From the NCBI GenBank assembly GCA_003427395.1, contig BFEA01000014.1, forward strand, positions 6,291,973-6,355,972: a stretch of 64,000 nt of DNA, written 5' to 3'. The notes beneath the pieces are model-generated. The model had not been told where the DNA came from. It made no database searches and worked only from the letters and a program-made list of their open reading frames with translations. The DNA is from Chara braunii (Eukaryota > Streptophyta > Charophyceae > Charales > Characeae). Below are positions 56,059-64,000 of this stretch, one piece after another. The position numbers and the translations under genes are program-made. Within the stretch, counting starts at the first letter, position 1; each line of letters opens with the position of its first letter.

Positions 56059-56087
56059 GAGCTCATCTCGAAGTGTTGGCTGTGCAG

Positions 56088-56183
56088 GTGTTGCCTAACC
56101 TGGACGTGCTGCCAGATATCAAGGTGACACACTACAGCTTGTGTGGCTCGGTTCAGGTGTTTGATTCAAGGCTAGCGGGGCAG
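56088..56183 (+). CDS. NOMO exon, linker and start of next repeat
   Basis: 96 bases, 32 codons, phase 0 both ends, acceptor GCTGTGCAG and donor GTAAAT. It reads VLPNLDVLPDIKVTHYSLCG and SVQVFDSRLAGQ. Plant NOMO has VLPNMASLPDINAVSYDICG and VVRMFGSRHKA. The single Cys in the xSxCGxVxxF motif is shared. The next exon should begin near the residues KVALTHGP of the plant protein; none is found in the following 2.2 kb. Confidence 0.92.
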
Positions 56184-58362
56184 GTAAATCTTTTCTTTTT
56201 GCTTTAACACATGCATGCAGTCTGCGGGTGTAGTGGTTTGCCGTGCTGTTCCTTGGCCCCTTCGGGCCAATTAGGGGAGGGGCGTGGTGGTGCATGGAAA
56301 AGTGCAATGAGACAACTAAATAGTTCACTATGTTCAGAAGTTCAACCGTGATGCGAAACCGGAATCTGGGCCAAGAACAAGACTCGCCGCAAGGAGAAAT
56401 GAGGATAGAGAAGAGAATGAGGTGAAGAAGTTGAAGTAGGAAAAAAGAAAAAGTGGAATCGACCTGGTAATTCGCCTTCTCCCTATCCCGTCACCTTGAT
56501 CACCTCCCTTGCATCTCCTTGTCTTTTTTTTTTTTTGAACCACACACTTGCACACAGGGCTCTGCCGGGGGGGAGATAGGAGCACGCCCCGCTAGCAGAG
56601 TCCCTCCGGCTGCTCCTGTCTATTGATGGGGAGCTTCACCTGCTGGAAATGGGTCCAGCGTCCCATTACAAAGACAGATTCCGGGGCCATCATCCGGGTA
56701 CGGTTAGCAGGGTTCGCCGTGTTCCCTATACTCTTGATTCTTTGTCCACTGCCAGTCCCGTGCCCTGCTGCTAGTCTAAGTCTCGTGCCCCACGACTGTT
56801 CTAAGCCCATCCTTTGCCCGGCCTCCCCTGCTCCCTACGGTCCGACCAGGTCTATTCCTAATAATCTCACGCCTTGCCTATCGTAGCTATGCTCTCGCTT
56901 TGCTTTCTTTGCCCAAGGCGGCGCTCTCCAACTCTTCGCTGCCAATCCAGCGTATTCAATCTGTTGCTGCCATCCAGCGTTCCTGTCTGCAGTCCGCATG
57001 TTGTTGCTGATGTGGTTTCCTGGATTTCAGCCGCACGTTGTCCCCCTGCTTTTGTCCGTCCGCAGTCTGGTTGCATGGTTCATAAAAGAGAAAAGAATGA
57101 ATAGCGAAACAGATCTACATGGATCTCTCTCCAATCTTCCTGTGAACACAATGCACCCTCATCATGAATGTATACCTCTGGTCTGGTACAGTCATGACGA
57201 GGGTGTGTTGTGTTTGGGAGAAGGTAGCAGTTGGTCTTGAGAAGTAAAATAAACTCCCTCCTCCAGGTCGACTTCCCCAAACTTCCCCCTTGGTAGCAGT
57301 ATTTAGAGAAATCAAAGCCTCCAGGTGTTCCGCATGTCGTCAACACCTCCCAGGTAGATCATCGGAAACAACAGAAGAGAGGTGAAGCTTCCCCTCTCTT
57401 CTTCTCCAGTGCCAAACTCTTGGCTGAATTCTCCACTTAGCACATCCTTAAAAGGGTTTTCTTGCTGTAGCAGCACACATGCACTCGTAGCACTCCAGAT
57501 ATCTCTAAAGAGCATGGACTTCATCAACTTGTTTCAAGGCCCATTGCTATACCAACTACCTGAATGCAGTTGTTTCACGTATAGTAGCCAAAGACATGGT
57601 TTCTCCCTTATTCTTGCTCCCCTGGTCAAGTGAAGCCGTCCTCTTCTTCTATGTGCCCCCTGTGGGCACTGATCTCTCAACTACCATCACCAAACCCTTC
57701 TTCTTCCCTGAAGGCAGCCTCCATAGCCGTGGAGGTTTTTCTTCAACCCCCAGCTTTTCTTTCACCTCCACCAAGTTCCACCTCATGTCCATCTTCTACC
57801 TTTTATTAAAGTTCTTCAAGTTGGGTGTAATGGATGTCGGGTGTAATGCAGGTCGGGTGTAATGCTATGTCGTGACCTGCCAAGACGGGATTGTGCCCAT
57901 CTCTGTGAGATGGGCCGTCCAATAAGCTGCACGTTTTCCGGCATCTATGAACGGTGTGCCGAAAAACACGACTTGGAATGTGCCGTAACTGGCCGCATGC
58001 GACATTTCCACCGGCCGAAAGAGAATGGGAAAAGAAAAGTTAGAAAATGTATGGGCCAAGGCTCACCTTGGAGCCGATAGGAAACAAAAAAAATAAATTG
58101 TCGGTGTATGCTGGGCCTTCTCAGGGAAGGTTCATTTGTAATTTTTTGTTCAGTGGTTCGGTGAGGCCGGGTATGTGAAGGCTGTTTCGTTTGGTCTTTT
58201 GTTTCGTCGTTTTTTGCCTTCCTGTTTTTTTGACTCTTTTGGGATTTGCGTCGGCAAGCCTTGCTGCATGCTCACCGAATGTGCAAAATGAGAATGAACC
58301 TTCCCCAAGAACAGGGAACGTACAGCACCACAATTCTTTTTTTCTTTTTTTTTTCAACTAAG
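56184..58362 (+). other. Probable NOMO intron, no gene seen
   Basis: About 2.2 kb after donor GTAAAT with no NOMO-like exon, retroelement coding or long repeat. Short frames have no recognisable domains. Near 57125-57205 the words CATCATGAATGTATACCTCT and TCATGACGAGGGTG form a loose inverted arrangement. T-runs near 58340. Confidence 0.5.
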
Positions 58363-58980
58363 TGTGAGGATCAGGCTCCTCAGCAGGCCTTAGGGGCCCC
58401 AATTGCAAAAGTGTGCCCGCCCTAAGTGAAGGCGGGTCTGATCAAATCGAGAGGCCCATTGTTGTCGATTTCACATTTGGGGTTCAGGCAGTTGCGTTGC
58501 ATCAGTTGGTTGAAGGAACCCAGTCCACGGCCAGCCACACTTTGTGTTGGCCTTCTAGGCCCTTCTTCGTAGCAGGCCCTGGGCCGCATCGGCAGCAGTA
58601 TACATGACAAGCAGTTGGGAGGCGTAACTAATCGGGGACGAGGGCAGTAGCAGCAGAGGCTAAGCTACCTGGGGCCTACCGGAAGCTTCTGGGCACAGGC
58701 CCTGCACAGCCAGGCAGCGCACAGGCCAGACTCTTTCCATATAGGAAAGAGCTCGCTGCCTGGCCGTTCATTTGGGCACTTGCCATTCGTGCGGCAGCGC
58801 TGCTTGAGTCTGCACTCACGTGTAGGCTACGCTAGGCAAGGTGCTCATGCACGTGTGGTCGTGTGTGAAGGGCGCTGCTGAGGGCAGCGCCATAGCTCGA
58901 CCCCCATAGCCGGCCAGGCTTGGGTCAACAGCAAGGGGTAGTGGTGGTCTTCTCACGTGAGGGAGAAGACATGGGTGAAA

Positions 58981-59070
<90 letters not shown>

Positions 59071-59424
59071 GATGATGACGTGAGGGCGCATACCTGGTCT
59101 TGGCGATAGTCTGCAAGAGGCAACATCTTCATGTACTTTGGTGCTGCTGACGTCAACAGTTGCATTGTCAATTCGTAGGCTGGGAGTAGCTGTGTGTTAG
59201 TAGTCTGGGCGCTGAGCGCCAAGTAGGGGAAAGGGCTTGGATACTTATGTTGGTGATGGCGAGAGCGCGCTCTCATTGACGCTTGGATTCAGTGCTTTGG
59301 TTCTCCATTGGTGTATTATTGGTGCAATTCTGCTTTCCGGACAGCGTGGTACTTCCTGGATGGATTTCAATGTGATTTTGTAATCTGGAAATCTGTCGTT
59401 TCGCTTTTGCTCAAATTCCTTGCA
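58363..59424 (+). repeat. Solo LTR (family A, plus strand), complete
   Basis: 1,062 bases from TGTGAGGATCAGG to AATTCCTTGCA, flanked by TAAG at 58359-58362 and 59425-59428. No primer site or internal sequence follows, so it is a true solo LTR left by LTR-LTR recombination. It contains CCCGCCCTAAGTGAAGGCGG (58416-58436), CTCTTTCCATATAGGAAAGA (from 58731) and a (GA)n tract at about 58986-59067. Confidence 0.93.
58986..59067. repeat. (GA)n microsatellite
   Basis: About 41 GA units within the solo LTR, at the place where the A3 LTR carries (CT)n on the opposite strand. Confidence 0.95.
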
Positions 59425-59880
59425 TAAGCTATATTCTTCTCTCAATTTCACCTTTCACTATCTACATACCACTACTCATAAGCCTATACTGGGGACCCCT
59501 GCAAGCACAACTACCTCCCACAATTAAGGGGATGCATGTTGCCCCCGCCCTAATCGACGGTGGTCAGGGAGTAGGGCAGGGCCACCGGTGAGGGGGTCCG
59601 GCTAACGCAAAGACCGAGCATTTTGCCAGTTGCTGGGCCCTTTTGCTGTAGTGGTGCGGTGAGATCCCCTTCTTTTTCATTTTGACGCCGCAGATCAGAT
59701 CCTGTGTGTCTTCGAACTTGGCTCTGAATTTCAACAGTTCATGGGGTGTGCCAACCTATCTGGGCACAGCCGCCTGGCACTCGCCCAGAACAGAAAGTCC
59801 CGAAAAAAGAAGTCCCGACCCCATAGTTTTTTCCTCTGGGATATTTTGTTCTGGAGGGCTGCCAGAAACATGGGCAAATG

Positions 59881-59939
59881 GCGGCGACTGTTTGAACGCG
59901 CCGTTGGGCAGCACGATGGTGCGTTCAAACAGCCGCCGC
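59881..59939. repeat. Inverted repeat with 19-bp arms
   Basis: GCGGCGACTGTTTGAACGC and GCGTTCAAACAGCCGCCGC pair with one mismatch around a 21-base loop. Confidence 0.85.
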
Positions 59940-59944
59940 TGTGG

Positions 59945-60044
<100 letters not shown>

Positions 60045-60085
60045 GTTCCCCAGCAAGGGAAACAGCCGAGGCCTATCAGGCGTGA

Positions 60086-61545
60086 ATGCAGACTTTGATT
60101 GCCGAAGCCAAGCAACGGTTGGATTCAGTAGCAGCCGCAGAGAAGAAGAAAGCCGAGGATGTAGAGAAAGCCCGTCTGCTGGCGGTGGAACGACAGCGCC
60201 AGCACGACGAGCCAGCAGCAAAGGCTGTCGATGAAGAACTCAGCATGCGACGCGAAAAGGTATTCGGGGAGGAGAGAGCCTCACTCACTATGGCAATGGA
60301 ATGGCGGACCGAGGTCAAAGGTGGCGAACTCAGTGACAGCGGACTCAGGATCTCGTTGTTGCTTTCCCACCTCACGGACCTCCTGGCAACGTGCATTGCA
60401 CAACAGGAGGACATCCATAGCCTCGACAACGAGGTCAAGCAAGTTAACAACCGCCTAAAGCAGTTGGAGCAACGACGCATCACCACCCCGGTCGCCAGCT
60501 CCTCCAACACCGCCAATCGTTACGACGCATTGGAAATCCACGTCGGAATGCTCACGGACGGCGCGCGGATCTGCTCTGCTGCCGGTCGCCCGAGCACGTC
60601 TACATGCGAGACTATTCCGAAGTTCGATGGACAAGAGAACTTCTGCGACTCTACAAGGATGGACCCAATTCCATGTTTCCGACAGTTCGAGCTCAAGTTA
60701 GAGCTCCACCACACCAGGGAAGACAAGAAACATGCGTATTTGTCTCCTGGTCGAGGGGCGCGTGCCAAGCTTGGTTGGATAATCTCTTGTCCACTCATGG
60801 GTGGCGGCTTCAGACCTGCATACCAAGATCAGCTAGGCTGATCTGAAGGCAGCGTGGCATAAGCGGTTCGAAATAGATCCACCGGAAATGCAAGCAATGG
60901 ACAACTTGATCAAGTTCCACCAGAACACGCTGCCGAGCGGGGATTGGATTATCGAGTTCCAACGCTTGGCATCCACGTCGAGCATACCGATGGGCTTTTA
61001 GGCCGTCGAACACTACATCTTAAGGTCGTGTCCAACATTGTCCAACGCATTGACTCAAGTCGTAGACACTCTCATTACAACTGTGGAGCTCTTCGACAAG
61101 GCCGCGTATATCATCGTCACAAACACAGAGGCCAAGAACCTTCACCATCTGCCTGCGGCAGGCCCGAGCATAGAACAACATCGGCCGAAAGTGGCCGTGG
61201 TCACAGCGGCGACGCCGACCGACCTTTCAAGCGAGGCCGCGTCTCCCACTGAAGGGGACAGACTCACAGCTGCCCGGGATGGTGGCCCCCGCGACAGAGG
61301 CCGGGGACGAGGCAAATCAAAGACGAACACTACGTCAGACCCCAGGCCAGGTGCAGCAACTCAAGACCCATGGACCCACCATGGTCTCTAGGAGAACATC
61401 TACAAGATACAAACAAGATTTCGGTACTGTTTGTGGTGCAATGGTGATCTCAACGACACACTGGGCTGTCCTTTGAAAGCTAAGGGCAAGCAGTTGGGAA
61501 ACGGAGCACCGCTGAGAGCGAGTCGACGACACTCTCGATGCCTTC
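60086..61545 (+). pseudogene. D1 gag with damaged zinc knuckle
   Basis: The start MQTLIAEAKQRLDSVAAAEK opens a long Ala/Glu/Lys coiled-coil region, then a linker and the capsid core in shifting frames (FRQFELKLELHHTRED; GACQAWLDNLLSTHG; NTLPSGDWIIEFQRLAS; ALTQVVDTLITTVELFDKAA). A stop follows near 61000. The nucleocapsid at 61428-61470 reads CLWCNGDLNDTLGC, where the His of CX2CX4HX4C is Asn. At least three frame breaks. Confidence 0.83.
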
Positions 61546-62300
61546 AGAACCGGTTGCTACGCGTGCAACCGCCCTTCGTTTCGAGGCACATGCGGAAGTC
61601 GATAGTCCTCCCATCTTGTCTTCTTTTGAGGATTATGCTGCCCGGCTCGTACCTTCGCTGGGTACTCATGCTCAAGGACAAGACGTGTGTGCGGTATCTT
61701 CTCCGTTCAACAGCGGCGACTTATCGTCTTCAAGTGGTTCTTCACGGAATTCGGCGTGCGGATTCGGCATGTGAGTTCAACATAGAGGTATTGGACCCGC
61801 TCACGTTCGAGGATTTCGCATGGCTTCCTCTCCCGACCACGGGCCGCTTGATGGGACCTCAATGCGCAACACTATGCGCTCATCTTCACACGTACTTATC
61901 CTTCTATGCACCACCAACTTCGCCGGCGGATGACAAAGCTGCAATGGAGGACATCCTTGCGTATGTTACCAAGGTGGCCTACAAATTTCGCACGCAGCGG
62001 TACAATGACAACAACGCACTACTCCTCTATGTCTGCATCGAAGTTGGGCAAGCATCCTGCATCGCTTTGCTGGATAGTGGCACGACTCGCAATTTCACGA
62101 GTCAAGCCTTCATGCAAAGAGCTGGCCTTGGCGCGCAAGTTCAAAGGAAGGCAAACCCGACGGCGATGAAGTTGGTGGAAGAAGGACGCAAGAACTCATT
62201 GATCGCTACATCGAGGTTGTACCAATATATTTCGCACTTCATGCATGCAAACCGGTGATGTTCGACATCTTGGACACAGACTTCAATATCATTTCGGGGA
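61546..62300 (+). pseudogene. D1 retropepsin
   Basis: In the frame of 61431-62258, near 62065-62110: IALLDSGTTRNFTSQAFMQR, a retropepsin active-site loop with intact DSG. The upstream Gag-Pol linker is degenerate. A frame change near 62150-62260 leads to FDILDTDFNIISGMPWLAS, which holds the downstream strand of the protease (compare LGMDW in family B). Confidence 0.82.
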
Positions 62301-63290
62301 TGCCTTGGCTTGCAAGTGCGGATCACACAGTCAACTCTTACCATTTGTGGACTATTACCATCCGCGGATATCTCCATCGACGGACTCTTACCATCCGTGA
62401 CGCCTTCGACGCCGAAGTTCCGTGTACCATTCCTCTTCCGCACCCTTCGATTCGGTGCCAAGTTGTGACGGCCAAGTCATTCCGGGCTACTTGTGCTTAC
62501 GAGCAGCCCAACGAGATAGGCCTTTGTTTCCTACAAACCGTCGTGGTAGCCGACTCTTCGCTTACGGACTTGTCTTCGGACCCCCGTGTGGTGCGGTTGC
62601 TTGATGAGTTCGTCGACATCTTTCAGTCACCTACCGGTGTGGTGTCGGATCGGCCGATCTCTCACGAGATCATTCTTGAGGCCGGTGTTGTGCCGCCGAA
62701 AGGTTGCATTTATCGCATGAGCGAGGAGGAACTTGCTGTCCTCCACGCACAACTCGACAAGTTGTTGGACAAGGGCTGGATCCACCCTCTTAGATCACAA
62801 TATGGAGCGCCAGTTCTCTTTGTATGAAAGAAGAACAGGGATCTACGATTGTGCATCGCTACCGCAAGCTCAACGCGCAAACCGAAAATAATGTGGGGCC
62901 TTTCCTCATATCGACGATCTTCTTGAGCAATTGGGCGGCGCGAAGCACTGGGCTTTTCTTTTGCCAACGTATATTATATATGCTGGTCATGCCTTTGGGC
63001 CTCACCAATGCCCCGGCGACCTTTCAAGCGCCAATGACCAACGAGTTTCGTTCAATGTTAGACCGATTGTGCTGGTTTTCTTGGACGACATTCTCGTCCA
63101 TAGCTGACCTTGGAGGATCATCTTGAGCACCTTCGACGAGTGTTGGAGACGCTCCGCCGCGCCAAGTACAAAACCAACCGCAACAAGTGCGAATTTGTCC
63201 GACAAGAGCTGGAATACTTGGGCCATTTTGTCACAGGGGGGGGGCATCAGTCCCTTGTCGGACAAGATTCAAGCCATCCAAGTGTGGTCG
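62301..63290 (+). pseudogene. D1 reverse transcriptase with internal deletion
   Basis: 62255-62827 has LLDEFVDIFQSPTGVV, SHEIILEAGVVPPKGCIYRM and QYGAPVLFV, then a TGA in place of the usual Arg or Lys. LRLCIDYRKLNAQT-like sequence follows out of frame. Palm motif A ([10 protein letters not shown] in relatives) is missing; homology resumes at MPLGLTNAPATFQAPMTNEF. The catalytic FLDDIL is near 63085, then [20 protein letters not shown] and [10 protein letters not shown]. Confidence 0.83.
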
Positions 63291-63760
63291 GAGCCGCTTG
63301 ACATCACGGATGTCCGTTCGTTTCTTGGCCTTGCCGGCTACTACCAGCGTTTCATCAAAGGTTATTGGAAAATCGCAGCCCACTTGACCAAGCTTCAATG
63401 CGAGGATTGACCGTTAAACTTCGACGAGGATGCGCGAGGTTCATTTTTGGCCCTCAAAGCCGCGTTACTATCGGCGGAGGTCTTGCGCATCTACGACTCG
63501 CTATTGCGGACATGCACCTCTACCGATGCGTCCAGCTATGACATTGGTGTTGTCCTAGAGTAACACGATGACGTAGACTGCCACCCGGTCGAGTATTTCA
63601 GCAAGAAGGTGCCCGTCGTGCACTCAATCGACGATGCGCGGAGGAAGGAACTACTAGCCTTTGTCCACATGCTCAAGCGGTGGCGGCACTTTCTCGTTGG
63701 TCGAAGTCAATTTGATCGGTAACGGACAGCAATCTGTTGGTCTTTTACAAGACCCAAGAC
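63291..63760 (+). pseudogene. D1 connection / RNase H start, truncated
   Basis: [20 protein letters not shown], then a stop after LQCED, then STDASSYDIGVVLE (RNase H) and a stop. VEYFSKKVPVVHSIDDARRK and KRWRHFLVGRSQFD follow. Homology ends near LVFYKTQDI at about 63760; everything downstream, including integrase, is absent. Confidence 0.8.
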
Positions 63761-63762
63761 AT

Positions 63763-64000
63763 AGAGCCACTCTTATTTACCCTCGTACGGAACGAGCCTT
63801 ACACCCGGTTGATCTGGCTGATCGGGAGGAAATTATAGAGCGCCCCCATCTCTTCAGGAATTATTTAACGTCGCAGTCAGGACGACGATCACAACCAAAA
63901 TCAACCAAGTCCCCAACCAGAAATGTTTATAGACGGTCTGGTAAGCGTCTCATAAAAGGCTGGCACACCCGGCAGGACTTCTATTCAGCGCAGCAAGTGC
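63763..64000 (-). mobile_element. Element A5, family A leader fragment running off the window
   Basis: Matches the A2 leader at 28155-28390 and the A4 leader: CTCTTATTTACCCTCGTACG, GGAATTATTTAACGTCGCAG, TTTATAGACGGTCTGGTAAG. In minus orientation the gag would lie to the left, but D1 is there instead, so the copy is truncated at this junction. The LTR would be expected about 0.5-1 kb beyond the window. Confidence 0.78.

Larger units (their letters stand above)
55217..56087 (+). other. NOMO intron (871 bp) with tandem and simple repeats
   Basis: Starts GTGAGTGTGTC. Contains a duplication of about 101 bases (55321-55421 and 55422 to about 55510, each with GACAACTGATCGCTGCACTT), T/GT-rich tracts at 55819-55939, and GT/GA tracts at 56016-56056. 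Ends GTTGGCTGTGCAG. Confidence 0.85.
30261..56183 (+). other. NOMO gene span in this window (four exons)
   Basis: Exons at 30261-30376, 39653-39781, 55145-55216 and 56088-56183 join in frame to about 138 residues collinear with plant NOMO, with no missing or extra residues at junctions. Introns: 9,276, 15,363 and 871 bases, all GT-AG. The next expected exon (after DSRLAGQ) is not seen by 58362, and the preceding exon is not seen before 30261, so both flanking introns are long or run off the window. Confidence 0.85.
60086..63760 (+). mobile_element. Element D1, truncated Ty3/gypsy element (family D)
   Basis: Plus-strand coding remnant with gag, protease, part of reverse transcriptase and the start of RNase H. 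It stops abruptly at about 63760, where family A leader begins. No LTRs were found. Family D differs in sequence from A and B (its own coiled-coil gag and reverse transcriptase block). Confidence 0.82.

Noticed and set aside
57382-57862. Possible host gene in the 57-kb region
   Set aside because: Only short frames with ordinary composition and no motif; splice sites not convincing.

Overview
This is eukaryotic nuclear DNA, almost certainly from a streptophyte (plant-lineage) alga. The gag and pol sequences look like the Ty3/gypsy families I remember from Chara braunii, and the one host gene reads closest to land-plant NOMO. The Chara assignment is from memory of protein style, not from a search.

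HOST GENE. One conventional gene is supported: four + strand exons of a NOMO (nodal modulator / pM5) orthologue at 30261-30376, 39653-39781, 55145-55216 and 56088-56183. They encode 137 complete codons plus one split glycine codon, collinear with plant NOMO without gaps. Introns are GT-AG, and the three internal junctions are phase 0. Two of the introns are 9.3 and 15.4 kb and filled with retrotransposons. Upstream and downstream exons are not visible here, so most of the window may be NOMO intron.

MOBILE DNA. Four Ty3/gypsy-type LTR families are present. Family A (minus-strand copies A1 to A5 plus two plus-strand solo LTRs) has LTRs of about 1 kb, a tRNA-iMet primer site, a CCHC gag and a pol with a chromodomain-like integrase tail. 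Family B has B1, complete and plus strand, and B2, minus strand and rearranged. Family C is seen as two LTR pieces. Family D has one truncated plus-strand copy, D1. Layout: 1-895 degenerate repeats; A1 at 896-18112, split by nested B1 (3703-12443) and by a TIR-bounded insertion (13345-14474); 18113-21190 remnants including a family C LTR; A2 at 21191-29975; NOMO exon; A3 and B2 at 31737-39070; NOMO exon; a small MITE-like element at 40596-40989; A4 at 41090-50284 abutting an inverted solo LTR (50289-52621); family C LTR; two NOMO exons; solo LTR 58363-59424; D1 60086-63760; the start of A5 to the window end.

STATE. No retroelement copy has intact coding capacity. All carry frameshifts, stops or deletions, so the coding remnants are annotated as pseudogenes. 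Intact LTR pairs and solo LTRs have 4-bp target duplications (CTAG, GGGA, CTGT, TAAG). Long (CT)n/(GA)n and (GT)n/(CA)n tracts and a 39-base N gap (50727-50765) mark places where the assembly may be unreliable. No rRNA, tRNA, CRISPR array or prokaryote-type operon was seen.
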